Shown: piece by piece, positions 42,899 through 52,383 of the stretch
Position numbering within the stretch: position 1 is the first letter of the stretch
Layout of the letters: each line of letters starts with the position of its first letter
NCBI RefSeq assembly: GCF_000770675.1
Contig: NZ_AVBG01000007.1
Coordinates: 62,001-126,000 of the forward strand
Length of the DNA stretch: 64,000 nt
Reading direction: 5' to 3'
Source: Pontibacillus chungwhensis BH030062
GTDB taxonomy: Bacteria; Bacillota; Bacilli; Bacillales; BH030062
Made by a program: the position numbers and the translations under genes
The notes under the pieces: model-generated
The model's input: only the letters and a program-made list of their open reading frames with translations
Database searches by the model: none
What the model was told of the DNA's origin: nothing

Positions 42899-43345
42899 TC
42901 AGTTAAGCTTTTCAGTGTCTGAAACAACGAACCCACAGTCATAATCAGCTTTGAATGTAACAAGAAATTCTTCCCGCTTCAGATCTGGTTTATTGTCCAC
43001 CACCCGCTGAAGCCGAACCAATAGATCGATGAAGGTAAAGCCGTGCTCATCATTTCGAATATCTATAATTTTAAAAGGTTCCATATAGTAACCGTTCTCT
43101 TTCCTGCCTTCTATATACTTCCTCTCAAGAGCTGCAAACGTTTTTCCCTGTAGCGCCAGCGTTAAGGCATGCTCTATTTGGTCCTCTCGGGTTTTCGAGA
43201 TCTTTATACCCGCAACCCATTCAATCGTGTCATTGGCTTTTTCACACTTTGGCGCCTCATCTTCAGCATAGATGGGTGTACCAACATTCAAAAAGATACC
43301 ATTTACTATACATGCGAAAAGGATTTGCTTTTCCATCTCCATCAT
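42899..43345 (-). CDS. Secreted or membrane-tethered small protein, function unknown
   Basis: 148 residues. A hydrophobic N-terminus (ILFACIVNGIFLNVGTPIYAEDE) looks like a signal peptide cleaved near IYA-ED. The mature part has two cysteines (C34 and a late DCGF) that could pair. The choice between the start at 43345 and one three codons later is uncertain. No family recognised. It stands between the composite repeat and the GntR-ABC operon. Confidence 0.6.
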   Translation of the reverse strand: MMEMEKQILFACIVNGIFLNVGTPIYAEDEAPKCEKANDTIEWVAGIKISKTREDQIEHALTLALQGKTFAALERKYIEGRKENGYYMEPFKIIDIRNDEHGFTFIDLLVRLQRVVDNKPDLKREEFLVTFKADYDCGFVVSDTEKLN

Positions 43346-43496
43346 CCTACGTTTTAGTTACCATTAGGATTCCCAGCACATACACCACTATGCGGGAAGG
43401 TATGGGACAGTCCTCTTCGGCACCCTCTAGTGCATGTGGAAAAGTTCGCTCTTCTTCATACTACCGAAAGCAACCGAACCAAACCTGCACTCTAAT

Positions 43497-44105
43497 TCAA
43501 AACACCTTTTTCTCATAAATCCGGATCGACACTATCCAAGAGAAGCCATACAAGCATCCAACCAAAACCACCATTCCCACATACAAGGAGGGAGTAGTGG
43601 TTGTCAGGATTATGTATACTTTCTCCCGAATTAGGTCGTTCAAATTCGGAATGAGCGTATTAACCAATAGCATATAGGCGCCGAATGCCACGATAGAGGC
43701 CACAAATAAATACTGACTTTTATATTGATAGCTAAACGGCAAGATAAATGAAGCTGCTATAAACACAAGAATCATCATAATCAGCAGGTGCTTCCAAAGC
43801 GTGATCTCACCATGGAAGACGAGGTTTCCCACAAATAGCGCCAAAGCCACTAGAAGAGTAAACAAAACGGCCACCACGTATTTTGAACTGACGATTTGTT
43901 TCCTTGTGTATGGCAAAGAGTTTAGCAACATATGTACATTCGACTTCTCATCCAAAGAGAATGTATTCGTAATCATCACGATGCTAAAGATAAGTCCGAC
44001 CCAAATAGAAGAAACTCCAAGTGCCAGGTAGACACATAAAGCGAGCGCAAGAATGGCGAGCGTCTTCTTTTGCATCACAATATCTTTACGAATTAAGTTG
44101 AACAT
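43497..44105 (-). CDS. ABC-2-type membrane permease
   Basis: 202 residues from the ATG at 44105, which overlaps the end of the ATPase gene by 20 nt; a longer frame to 44162 lies inside that gene. Six hydrophobic segments and the motif NTFSLDEKSNVHMLLNSLPYTRKQIVSSKY are typical of the ABC-2 permeases found in GntR/YtrA-type operons. It is the third gene of the GntR-ATPase-permease operon and probably moves a peptide or lipid-linked compound. No substrate is evident. Confidence 0.82.
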   Translation of the reverse strand: MFNLIRKDIVMQKKTLAILALALCVYLALGVSSIWVGLIFSIVMITNTFSLDEKSNVHMLLNSLPYTRKQIVSSKYVVAVLFTLLVALALFVGNLVFHGEITLWKHLLIMMILVFIAASFILPFSYQYKSQYLFVASIVAFGAYMLLVNTLIPNLNDLIREKVYIILTTTTPSLYVGMVVLVGCLYGFSWIVSIRIYEKKVF

Positions 44106-44970
44106 AGTCCGCCGCCCCCTTCTTCGTATAGAACATAATATCTTCAAGACTTGGTTCCTCAATTAGAACGGTGTCCCCAAATACATCTTCCACCCTTTCT
44201 TTGTGATCCGTTAAAGCAACAAATCCAAAGGAGTTTCTCTGAATCCCGATAAATTCCTGTTCCGTCTCTTCATCCAGCAACTCTAGCTCTCCTTTGACAA
44301 GGGCATAGTCTTCATTCATTTCAAAAAGATCCTTCGTGAAGATATGCTCACCGTTATGAATAAACGTTATATAATCGGCAATCGAATCTAAATCCGTAGT
44401 GATATGAGTAGAGAAAAAGATGGTCTTCCCTCCGTCCTCCATCAGGCTCCGAAGAACCTCAAGCAGCTCCCTTCTGAATATCGGATCAAGTCCAGAGGTC
44501 GGCTCATCCATGATAATCAGTTCTGCGTGATGGGACAGAGCAATGGTTAAGGAAGCTTTCATCATCATACCTTTTGAAAAAGTCTTCATCGGTTTCTTAA
44601 GAGGCAGCTGAAAGGTGTTCACATACTCATAAAAAAGATCATCATCCCATGTCTTATAGGCGCGTTTCACTATATCTTTCATTTCTGCTAAAGATAGGTG
44701 CTCATAGAAAACAAACTCATCATACACAAAGCCGATTCGTTGCTTAATCTCTTTTTCGTGATCCTTATAAGATAAGCCAAACACAGACACCTCTCCGCGA
44801 TCTGGCTCGAGTAAGTTCATTATCAGCTTAATCGTCGTAGACTTCCCCACTCCATTTCCACCAATAAAACCGTGCACAAATCCTTTTCTCACGGTTAGCG
44901 AGAAATCCTTCAAAGTAAATCCTTTAAACGATTTCGAAACGTTATTCAGTTCCACCACCGGTTCCATCAT
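44086..44970 (-). CDS. ABC transporter ATPase of the GntR-linked operon
   Basis: 294 residues. Walker A GGNGVGKST, Q-loop GFVYDEFVFYEHLS, a permissive signature FSKGMMMKASL, Walker B LIIMDEPTSGLDP and H-loop FFSTHITTD. The C-terminal extension (about 215-290) is typical of drug/peptide export ATPases such as YtrB. It overlaps the GntR gene by 4 nt and the permease by 20 nt, indicating tight coupling. Confidence 0.87.
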   Translation of the reverse strand: MMEPVVELNNVSKSFKGFTLKDFSLTVRKGFVHGFIGGNGVGKSTTIKLIMNLLEPDRGEVSVFGLSYKDHEKEIKQRIGFVYDEFVFYEHLSLAEMKDIVKRAYKTWDDDLFYEYVNTFQLPLKKPMKTFSKGMMMKASLTIALSHHAELIIMDEPTSGLDPIFRRELLEVLRSLMEDGGKTIFFSTHITTDLDSIADYITFIHNGEHIFTKDLFEMNEDYALVKGELELLDEETEQEFIGIQRNSFGFVALTDHKERVEDVFGDTVLIEEPSLEDIMFYTKKGAADYVQLNS

Positions 44971-45344
44971 TCTTCCTCCCTGTACAAAATAGTAAGCAAC
45001 TCTTGTAATTCAGTAAGGGTAAGACCAACGTCTTTGCTGTTGTGGACCGCCGCTGCTAATTGCTCTTCAATCCCCTTCATCTTGCTTTCCTTAATCATTT
45101 CTTCATTCTGATCGGATACAAATGAACCTCTCCCTACAACAGAATAGATAAATCCATCTTTTTCTAATTCCTCGTAAGCCCGCTTCGACGTAATCAGACT
45201 GACGTTTAGTTCTTTCGCTAGCTGACGCATAGAAGGTAGAGAATACCCCGGCTTCAGCTCATGCGAGAGGATCTGATCTCGAATTTGTTCGTAAATTTGT
45301 TCATAAATCGGTTGCTTCCCCCGATTCGAAAGTATGATGTTCAT
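44967..45344 (-). CDS. GntR-family repressor (YtrA subgroup)
   Basis: 125 residues from the ATG at 45344 (AGGAAGG upstream). The N-terminal winged helix (QPIYEQIYEQIRDQILSHELKPGYSLPSMRQLAKELNVSLITSKRAYEEL) is followed by only about 50 residues, the short C-terminal domain of the YtrA subfamily, which typically regulates an adjacent ABC operon. It is the first gene of that operon, with a candidate operator upstream. Confidence 0.88.
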   Translation of the reverse strand: MNIILSNRGKQPIYEQIYEQIRDQILSHELKPGYSLPSMRQLAKELNVSLITSKRAYEELEKDGFIYSVVGRGSFVSDQNEEMIKESKMKGIEEQLAAAVHNSKDVGLTLTELQELLTILYREEE

Positions 45345-45367
45345 TCCAAAACCTTCCTCTTCGTATA

Positions 45368-45385
45368 TGTACATTATTATATACA
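45368..45385. promoter_or_regulatory. Candidate YtrA-type operator
   Basis: TGTACATTATTATATACA, a TGTA-N10-TACA imperfect palindrome, lies 24 nt upstream of the GntR start. Adjacent ATACAATATACAC repeats may extend it. Confidence 0.45.
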
Positions 45386-45479
45386 ATATACACAATATAC
45401 ACAATAGAGAATGGTAAAAAATAGGGCGAGGATAAGTGCAGGTTTCTTACACAAGGGACTAGGTGGGGGTTTCAAGCGG

Positions 45480-45715
45480 GTGCTCTGTTACCTTTTTTTA
45501 GTTCGGATAGGCTAGAAAGGTAAACGATCCATTCGCTCTATAACCTCCCCCTCCACTAAACTAGAAAAAGGGCACAGATCCCGCGTATCTGTGCCCTTTT
45601 AACTTGTGACAGAGTCAAAAAAGTAAACGATCTCTTCTATCTGTGACATTTCCGAGCCAGACCCCCACGAAAAGGTCCCACACCCCCTCTAACAAAAGCT
45701 CGAGAACGATCCAGC
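45480..45715 (+). repeat. Composite hairpin repeat, copy D, with a terminator
   Basis: Hairpin units (CTGTTACCTTTTTT/GAAAGGTAAACGA; ATCTGTGACATTT/GAAAAGGTCCCACA) flank a strong terminator-like hairpin, AAAAGGGCACAGAT and its complement at 45566-45600. It lies between divergent genes. No gene is seen in 45386-45813. Confidence 0.6.
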
Positions 45716-45813
45716 GCTTTCGTTATAACTCTTCTCCATTTCTTTTCACAACCGATTTTGATATAGTTGTAGAAGTATGAACTTGAACGGACATCATAAG
45801 GAGGAACGAAGTC

Positions 45814-47034
45814 GTGCTCATAGCGATTATTATACTGATCTTCGTCTCTGCTTTCTTCTCAGGGAGCGAGACCGCCTTGACGGCAACGAATCGAATGAAG
45901 TTGCAGACAAGGGCAAATAACCATGACAAAAAGGCCGAAAAATTATTGTACCTTGTCTCAAGGCCTAGTGAGTTTATCACCACCATCCTAATTGGAAACA
46001 ACATAGCCAACATTCTATTGCCGACTCTTGTGACCATACTCGCTGTCGAATATGGCATTAACGTCGGAATTGCGTCCGCTGTCCTGACCATTACAATCAT
46101 TATCTTTGCAGAAGTAATTCCGAAATCGGTCGCGGCCACTTATCCGGATCGCATTGCGACGACGGTGGCTCCCATTATCCGCTTCTTTATTATTATTTTT
46201 AAGCCGATTACGATCGTCTTAAATAAACTGACGGACTACTTAAACAATGTGCTCTCAAATGGGCAACAAGAAGAAGCATCGATCTCTAAAGAAGAGCTTC
46301 GAACGATGATTGACATCGCTGGGTCTGAGGGGACATTTAACGAAGAGGAATCGAACCGAATTAAAGGTGTGTTCGACTTTCAGAACTTAAATGTGAAAGA
46401 TGTGCTCCAAACCCCACGCGTGGATGTAGAAGCCATCCCTCATACCGCAAGATTTGAAGAAGTACGAGAAATTGTGATGCAGCACCCTTATACGCGTTAC
46501 CCTGTCTTTCGGGATGACATGGACGACATCATTGCTGTCTTCCATTCGAAGTATCTCCTGAACTGGGACGCAGATCGTGAACAGTCATTAAAAACATTTT
46601 GTTCCAATGAGCCGTTAATTGTGTATGAGTTCCAAAAGGTGGAGTGGGTATTGCGGAAGATGAGCCTCGAGAAGCAGCATATGGCCATTGTGCTCGATGA
46701 ATACGGCGGCACTGAAGGAATCATTACACACGAGGATATTATCGAAGCGATGATCGGACTCGAAATTGAAGATGAACTAGACCCGGATGATGACGCGATT
46801 GTTGAGAAACTATCTGATACAGAACTCATCTGTGACGGGAAAGCCACCTTGTACAAGGTCAACTCCATTTTCGACACCGATATCCCGGAAGATGAGGACG
46901 TACTCGCTGCATACATTTTGAATGAGTTAGATGATCACCCTGAAGAAGGAACCGTTCTTGAGCGAAACAACCTAACGTTTAAGATTCTTGAAATGGACGG
47001 ACGTTCCATTTCACGAGTTCAGATTATTAAGTAA
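45814..47034 (+). CDS. CNNM/CBS-domain (CorC/HlyC-type) transporter
   Basis: 406 residues starting at GTG 45814, with AAGGAGG 9 nt upstream. A CNNM membrane domain with three to four segments (about 1-140, including the family's FSGSETALTATN) is followed by a CBS pair (about 190-315) and a C-terminal CorC_HlyC domain (about 325-405). Members such as Bacillus MpfA/YhdP are linked to magnesium efflux. The ion is inferred from family. It is a monocistronic unit with no riboswitch seen upstream. Confidence 0.88.
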   Translation: MLIAIIILIFVSAFFSGSETALTATNRMKLQTRANNHDKKAEKLLYLVSRPSEFITTILIGNNIANILLPTLVTILAVEYGINVGIASAVLTITIIIFAEVIPKSVAATYPDRIATTVAPIIRFFIIIFKPITIVLNKLTDYLNNVLSNGQQEEASISKEELRTMIDIAGSEGTFNEEESNRIKGVFDFQNLNVKDVLQTPRVDVEAIPHTARFEEVREIVMQHPYTRYPVFRDDMDDIIAVFHSKYLLNWDADREQSLKTFCSNEPLIVYEFQKVEWVLRKMSLEKQHMAIVLDEYGGTEGIITHEDIIEAMIGLEIEDELDPDDDAIVEKLSDTELICDGKATLYKVNSIFDTDIPEDEDVLAAYILNELDDHPEEGTVLERNNLTFKILEMDGRSISRVQIIK

Positions 47035-47196
47035 AAATAGCTATAAGACCCCCCTTACAGTCTTATTAGCACTAAAAAAAGAAAAATTTATATGTAGAGG
47101 TTGCCTATAACATGAATTACTGTATAGTAGTTAAAGGAACTGTTGAATGGGCAGACTAATGAGCATTAATGAAATTCTGAAATTAGAGGTGTTTAT

Positions 47197-47469
47197 ATGA
47201 ATTTTAACAATATAAAAAGCAAGCTCGATAGCTTAGGCGCGATCCAGTCGATCACGATTTCTTACCTTGAAACGAGAGAAGACGATGACTCGGCATTTGA
47301 TGTTTATGTAAACGTCAAACACAACACGAACGCAAAAAACGATTTTGAATCCATTATCGTAAAAGAAGAAGCTTCATTAGAAGAAGCAGAGAGCATTGCT
47401 CAACGCCTGACGAATTCTCTAGGCCGTTATTATAAGAACGTTCAATATTTAGGACATGAATTACAGTAG
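47197..47469 (+). CDS. Small soluble protein, function unknown
   Basis: 90 residues, AGAGGTG before the ATG. Mixed alpha/beta composition with an acidic N-terminal half (LETREDDDSAFDVYVNVK) and a helix (SLEEAESIAQRLTNSLGRYYKN). No family recognised, no membrane segment. A clean terminator follows directly. Confidence 0.7.
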   Translation: MNFNNIKSKLDSLGAIQSITISYLETREDDDSAFDVYVNVKHNTNAKNDFESIIVKEEASLEEAESIAQRLTNSLGRYYKNVQYLGHELQ

Positions 47470-47470
47470 A

Positions 47471-47502
47471 AAAAAAGCGACTCTATTAAGAGTCGCTTTT
47501 TT
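47471..47502. terminator. Bidirectional terminator at 47.5 kb
   Basis: AAAAAAGCGACTCT/AGAGTCGCTTTTTT with a 4-nt loop, between convergent genes. Confidence 0.92.
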
Positions 47503-47507
47503 ATTTA

Positions 47508-47705
47508 TTATCCAATCGTACCTATTGCTTGTAAAATCATCACACCAATGCCACAAGAGATCACTCCCACCAAAAAGGTGACTAAAGTGAATCCCCACCC
47601 CTTTGACTCGGTCTTTTTAAGATATAAGCTATAGACAAGTGAGAGAATAATACCTATTATAAGTGCTCCAGACGTTGTGTTAGGAAGAAATGTCTCCATA
47701 CTCAA
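47508..47705 (-). CDS. Small two-segment membrane protein, function unknown
   Basis: About 65 residues with two hydrophobic segments (about 12-28 and 40-62). The TTG at 47705 fits GAGGTG with 6-nt spacing; the ATG at 47699 is the alternative. No family recognised. It ends at the shared terminator. Confidence 0.55.
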   Translation of the reverse strand: MSMETFLPNTTSGALIIGIILSLVYSLYLKKTESKGWGFTLVTFLVGVISCGIGVMILQAIGTIG

Positions 47706-47752
47706 AACGATCACCTCAGTTCAATCATCTTACTTTATTGGAGCCGGGTCAA

Positions 47753-47990
47753 GGGGACAGGTACCTTGTCCCGCCCAAGCAGCCGATCTCTTACCTTTCA
47801 CTTGCGCACAGCTTTTAAAAGGTAAGAGATAAGCTTGATCAGTAACCTTTTCCAAACCTCACTGACTAAAAAGGGTAGCGAAGCACCGGCTCTCTTACCT
47901 TTTGAAGCATCATTACCCCAAAAAGGTAAGAAAGCACTAAATTCTGCGACGTTTCTAAGCTAGCAATAGCCAAAAAGGTCACAGATCCAC
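47753..47990 (+). repeat. Composite hairpin repeat, copy E
   Basis: GGGGACAGGTACCTTGTCCC (47753-47772) then four hairpin units. The first has perfect 13-bp arms, ATCTCTTACCTTT (47786-47798) and AAAGGTAAGAGAT (47818-47830). The last arm (AAAAAGGTCACAGATC) runs into the 3' end of the histidine kinase gene and contains its stop codon. Collinear with copy F. Confidence 0.85.
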
Positions 47991-49376
47991 AACCTCTCCG
48001 TTCACATACAACGGCAAAGTGATTACAAAAGTACTCCCTTGACCTGATTCGCTCTCTACATCTATCTCCCCATCATGAGCTTTAACGATCGATTTCACAA
48101 TGGAAAGTCCAAGACCCGACCCACCATGCTGAGTCGAGCGTGACTTTTCAGCACGGTAAAAGGAAGTAAAAATATAAGGCAGGTCCTCTTTGTCGATCCC
48201 TTGACCATTATCCACGACACGAATTATTACATTTCGTTCTGACTGATCCGGGCGCACCTCGATCCAGATTCGAGTCCCCCCATACCTACACGCATTATCA
48301 ATCAGGTTACTCATCACCTGTTCAATACGAATCGGATCAAGGAGAATGCTCCTGGGCTGAGGTTCAATTGTATAGCTTAGCTCCACCTCTTGTTCTTGGA
48401 GGTCAAATTGATATTTGATAAGTTGTTTCTCAAAGTACTCCACAACGTTGACAACTTCCTTCTCAATCGCGAGCTGATCGGCTTCTGACTTCGAGAACTC
48501 AAATAAATCTTCTATTAAATGATCAAGATGCGTCGTTTTATCATGAATTACCTGAAGATACCGCTGTTTCATTTCTTCATTCCGCACAACACCATCCCGA
48601 AGCCCTTCGACATAGCCTTTAATGGAAGACAAAGGAGTGCGTAAATCATGAGAGATGCTTGCAATTAATTGCTTTCTCGCATCTTCATATTGCTTCTGCT
48701 TCGTAAAGGAATCCTTCACATGCTGCCTCATGACGTTGAATCCTTGAATAAATCGTCCGATCTCATCTCTTTTCTTATACTGAATCGGATAATCAAGGTT
48801 GCCGTTTCTCATTTCTTCTGTAGCCTGATAGATTTGTTTTAAAGGAGTCAGCACGGTCCGGGAGATATAGGTCGTCCAGATGACCACCATTAGAAGCAAC
48901 GTGAGCACTCCGATCCCCACACTTAGAAGAAGAATATGAACAATGTCCGTCATTCTTTTAAAAGGTTCACTTTGAGCAGAGTTGGCGCGAATGGTTACGC
49001 CCCATTTCCTATCTTCCTCTCCCGCCACTTGAATGGTGAACGTATTGAGATTAGGTAAGAAGCTATTTAGTTCCTCTACCTCTATATAAGTTCTGGAATC
49101 AAAAAGGACTTCATCACCTTCTCCTTCGATCGTGATATTCATTTGATAACGATCAAGAAGGGTTTTGATTTCCTGGTAGAAGGCGTCCTGATTCGGAAGC
49201 TTTTCCTCATTCATTCGAATTTCTCTTCGTACATCTGTGAATAACTGGTCCAGCTCATCCTCATCATTCGCTATTTGGTTGGCCCCAAGGTAAAAGGTTA
49301 AGATCGCTGCAAGAATGGGAACGAGAATCGTTGACAAAAAAGCAAAGACAAGCCGCTTTTTCAAACTAGATTTCAT
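47979..49376 (-). CDS. Membrane sensor histidine kinase
   Basis: 465 residues. Two membrane segments (about 9-31 and 147-170) enclose an extracellular sensor of about 115 residues; HAMP (171-223) and the H-box ASISHDLRTPLSS (His 243) follow, then N-box NLIDNACRYGG, G1 DNGQGID and G2 HGGSGLGLS. The start overlaps the response regulator stop by 4 nt. The last codons (V-D-L-stop) coincide with a hairpin arm of the intergenic repeat, so the repeat may have set the C-terminus. It probably senses an envelope signal or antimicrobial and controls the adjacent ABC transporter. Confidence 0.9.
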   Translation of the reverse strand: MKSSLKKRLVFAFLSTILVPILAAILTFYLGANQIANDEDELDQLFTDVRREIRMNEEKLPNQDAFYQEIKTLLDRYQMNITIEGEGDEVLFDSRTYIEVEELNSFLPNLNTFTIQVAGEEDRKWGVTIRANSAQSEPFKRMTDIVHILLLSVGIGVLTLLLMVVIWTTYISRTVLTPLKQIYQATEEMRNGNLDYPIQYKKRDEIGRFIQGFNVMRQHVKDSFTKQKQYEDARKQLIASISHDLRTPLSSIKGYVEGLRDGVVRNEEMKQRYLQVIHDKTTHLDHLIEDLFEFSKSEADQLAIEKEVVNVVEYFEKQLIKYQFDLQEQEVELSYTIEPQPRSILLDPIRIEQVMSNLIDNACRYGGTRIWIEVRPDQSERNVIIRVVDNGQGIDKEDLPYIFTSFYRAEKSRSTQHGGSGLGLSIVKSIVKAHDGEIDVESESGQGSTFVITLPLYVNGEVVDL

Positions 49377-50077
49377 AAAGAATCGTTGAATTTATATCCA
49401 ACGCCCCATACCGTTTCTATATATTGCGGCTTCGTTGATTCGCTTTCAATCTTGTCTCTTAGTTTACTCATATAGACCGTTACTGTATTGAGATCCCCAA
49501 AGTCTGTATACCCCCAGACCTTCTCATAGAGTTGTTCCTTGGAGAATACCTGTCCCTTGTTGGATAACAACACATAAAGCAGCTTAAATTCCTTCGCTGT
49601 TAAAGTCACTTTTTCGCCTTTCACATACAACTCATGCCGCTTCACATCTAGCTTCAAGTCTTTATACTCCATGATGTCTTGATTCTCTTCTTCACTTTGA
49701 TTCGAGAAATGTTTATACCGACGCAAATGAGCTTTGATACGTGCCACTAATTCTCCAGGGCTAAAGGGCTTCGTGATATAATCATCCGCCCCGATCCCGA
49801 GTCCGATGATTTTATCGGTGTCACTTTTCTTCGCACTCATCATTAAAATCGGGATCGTTGATTCCTTTCGAATCCTACGGCAAACCTCAATGCCGTCCAT
49901 ATTCGGAAGCATAATATCCAACACTGCTAAAATAGGTTTCTCTTGATGAAATTGAGCAAGGCCCTCCTCCCCGTCATGGGCAAGGATCGTCGTGTACCCT
50001 TCTACATATAGGTAATCCCTCACTAACTCCCCAAGTTCCTTCTCATCTTCCACTACTAATATTTTATCTCCGTTCAT
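49373..50077 (-). CDS. OmpR-family response regulator
   Basis: 234 residues. The receiver domain has acidic residues E10-D11, the phosphorylation site D54 (LAVLDIMLPNMDG) and the late Lys (ITKPFSPGEL). A C-terminal winged helix follows (about 135-232, ending in the YIETVWGVGYKF motif). It is encoded between the ABC genes and the kinase, overlapping the latter by 4 nt. It likely activates the ABC pair. Confidence 0.92.
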   Translation of the reverse strand: MNGDKILVVEDEKELGELVRDYLYVEGYTTILAHDGEEGLAQFHQEKPILAVLDIMLPNMDGIEVCRRIRKESTIPILMMSAKKSDTDKIIGLGIGADDYITKPFSPGELVARIKAHLRRYKHFSNQSEEENQDIMEYKDLKLDVKRHELYVKGEKVTLTAKEFKLLYVLLSNKGQVFSKEQLYEKVWGYTDFGDLNTVTVYMSKLRDKIESESTKPQYIETVWGVGYKFNDSL

Positions 50078-50103
50078 AACACCCCGCCTTTATACGTCCT
50101 ACA

Positions 50104-51054
50104 TCACGCAGCAACATCCCGTTTCTTGAACACGACCCACGTTAATGTAGTAAAGATTACAAAATAAACCAGTAATACCGTTATTGAAAACGTCATCGTC
50201 ATCCCCTCAACTAATGGAGTACCATTTGTGTATTGCTGAAGGTTTGTATTAGCAAACAACACATACTTCACCCATTCATAGCTGCTTAACAATTGGGTGA
50301 TCTGTGGCCCAGTGAACATTAAAAAGATCGCAATGCCAATCGCGAGTGAACTGCTTCTGAAAACGGTCGAAATCATAAACGCCAGCGTCACCATCATAAG
50401 CAAATCAACGCTATTGAACCCGAATAATTGAATAATGTGAGTAATCATATTAGTCTCTTCTACGCTGCCATTGTTATACACGAGATAAGGTTGATCCACA
50501 CCCCCGAGCCCAAAGAGCACGCTACCTACCAAAAAGGAAAACAGGAATAATAAGACCAAGCTGAACAACGCAAACAAAATCGTTGCGATATATTTTGATA
50601 GGATAATCTTCGTACGATTAACAGGCCTAATCAACAACAACTTAATCGTACCCCAGGAGAATTCACTTGCAACCATACTACTCGCAACCACTATCGTAAA
50701 TAGCGCAATAATACCTGTGAAGTTCGTCGCGTCTATCATGAAGCCTAGCACAGACTGGGACTCAACAGGAGGAATATCTTCGTCGATTCGGTACTCATTA
50801 ATTGCAACTTGTTGCTGAACGTACGTTTCACCCGCTCCTTTTAAGGGACTTTCCTCTAGCTGCTTTTGTAACTGAGCATTTTCTATTTGCAGGGTTTCTT
50901 TCCAATTCGTATTTTCATTTGATTCCATTATAAAAGCAGTGAAGGCCCCTAACCCTAAAACAGCGAAGAGAATTAATCCAATCATCACCCATGTTCCTAA
51001 TCGTTTATACAGCTTCATATGTTCATTTTGAATTAAATTCATCATTTTAACCAT
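50104..51054 (-). CDS. ABC-2 permease (BcrB/NatB-like)
   Basis: 316 residues. One N-terminal segment, a long external loop (about 40-110), then five further segments. FSWGTIKLLLIRPVNRTKIILSKY is the ABC-2 permease mark. The ATG directly follows the ATPase stop codon and is served by GGTG in its last codons. It likely exports a peptide antibiotic or similar amphiphile (inference from the two-component neighbour). Confidence 0.85.
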   Translation of the reverse strand: MVKMMNLIQNEHMKLYKRLGTWVMIGLILFAVLGLGAFTAFIMESNENTNWKETLQIENAQLQKQLEESPLKGAGETYVQQQVAINEYRIDEDIPPVESQSVLGFMIDATNFTGIIALFTIVVASSMVASEFSWGTIKLLLIRPVNRTKIILSKYIATILFALFSLVLLFLFSFLVGSVLFGLGGVDQPYLVYNNGSVEETNMITHIIQLFGFNSVDLLMMVTLAFMISTVFRSSSLAIGIAIFLMFTGPQITQLLSSYEWVKYVLFANTNLQQYTNGTPLVEGMTMTFSITVLLVYFVIFTTLTWVVFKKRDVAA

Positions 51055-51978
51055 TTACTTTTCACCGCCTGTCATTTCTAAGAATTTCTCTTCTAGCGTC
51101 GATTGGATACTCGAAATGCCATATACCCTGATGCGATGCTCAACAAATAACTCTGTCACATCCGCAATTTCCTCGTAGGAAACGGTCGTATCTATGAAAC
51201 CATCTCCCACGCTTTCTACTACGGAATCATACGTAGACCGCAGCAATTCGACCGCCTGATCTAGTGGAGACACGTGGTAACGCATCTTGTGTTTCGAAGA
51301 TGAGCCAACAAAGTCCCTAACGGATTCCACACTAATTAATCTACCGTTTTGAATAATTCCAATACGGTCACACATCAACTGCATCTCAGACAGAAGATGA
51401 CTCGACACAAACACAGCCATGTTCTCTTCATGAGCGATTCGACGGATATAATTTCGAATCTCACGAATCCCAGCAGGGTCGAGGCCATTTGTAGGCTCAT
51501 CGAGAATTAATAAAGAAGGCGAATGAAGCAAAGCTTGGGCTAATCCTAATCGTTGCCTCATGCCAAGTGAATAGTTCCCAACTTTATGTTTAATCCTTTC
51601 TTCTAAACCTACTAACTTCACCACCTCACGAATCCGGTCCTTTGAGATCTTCTTCGGAACCATCCTCGCGTAATGAATCAAATTGTCATAACCAGAAAGA
51701 AATTTATACATCTCCGGATTCTCAATAATCCCTCCAACATGAGCAATTGCCTTCTCGAAATTCTCTTCAATACTATGATTGTGAATCAGGATTTCTCCTT
51801 CTGTGATATCCATTAGCCCGACCATCATGCGAATCGTCGTCGTCTTCCCCGCCCCATTAGGACCGAGGAACCCAAACACCTCGCCAGGAAACACCTGCAG
51901 ATTGAGATCGTCAATTATGGTGGACTTGCCGATCCTTTTTGTTACATGATTCAACTCAACGACTGGCTTCTTACTCAT
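51055..51978 (-). CDS. ABC transporter ATPase (BcrA-like)
   Basis: 307 residues from the ATG at 51978, spaced correctly from GGGAGG; the ATG two codons earlier is too close. Walker A GPNGAGKTT, Q-loop IENPEMY, signature YSLGMRQRL, Walker B LLILDEPTNGLDP and H-loop VSSHLLSE. The C-terminal extension matches bacitracin-type and lantibiotic-type export ATPases. It is the first gene of an ATPase-permease-regulator-kinase operon. Confidence 0.9.
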   Translation of the reverse strand: MSKKPVVELNHVTKRIGKSTIIDDLNLQVFPGEVFGFLGPNGAGKTTTIRMMVGLMDITEGEILIHNHSIEENFEKAIAHVGGIIENPEMYKFLSGYDNLIHYARMVPKKISKDRIREVVKLVGLEERIKHKVGNYSLGMRQRLGLAQALLHSPSLLILDEPTNGLDPAGIREIRNYIRRIAHEENMAVFVSSHLLSEMQLMCDRIGIIQNGRLISVESVRDFVGSSSKHKMRYHVSPLDQAVELLRSTYDSVVESVGDGFIDTTVSYEEIADVTELFVEHRIRVYGISSIQSTLEEKFLEMTGGEK

Positions 51979-52073
51979 AACCATACCTCCCTTTCAAGCT
52001 AAACCCATTATGACAACAAGGTCTTATCAATCACTTATAAAAGTATTAAAAAAGTATTAAAAGTGGTCCAGGG

Positions 52074-52371
52074 GGACAGTGGGCCGCGGGGACGGGTTCC
52101 TTGTCCCAGTTGGGCCGCGGGGACTGGGCCGCGGGGACGGGTCCCCCGTCCCGCCGCACAAGCAGAAGATGTCTTACCTTTCTCTTGCGTGGCCACCTTA
52201 AAAGGTAAGAGAGCAGCTTGATCTGTGACCTTCCAACAGTCTTACCAGCTAAAAAAGGAAGAGAAGCACCGAATCAATTCCCTTTTGACGTATCTTCACC
52301 CCTGAAAGGTAAGAGAGCCCCCGTATCAGTGACGTTTCCGGGATAGAAATAACCAAAAAGGTCACAGATCC
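52074..52371 (+). repeat. Composite hairpin repeat, copy F, with GC-rich triplication
   Basis: The leading palindrome is expanded: GGGCCGCGGGGAC occurs three times between 52081 and 52140. Four hairpin units then align with copy E over about 210 nt, beginning TCTTACCTTT/AAAGGTAAGA (52172-52181, 52201-52210) and ending AAAAAGGTCACAGATCC. Nothing else is seen in 51979-52380. Confidence 0.85.
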
Positions 52372-52383
52372 TCTTATAAAGAA

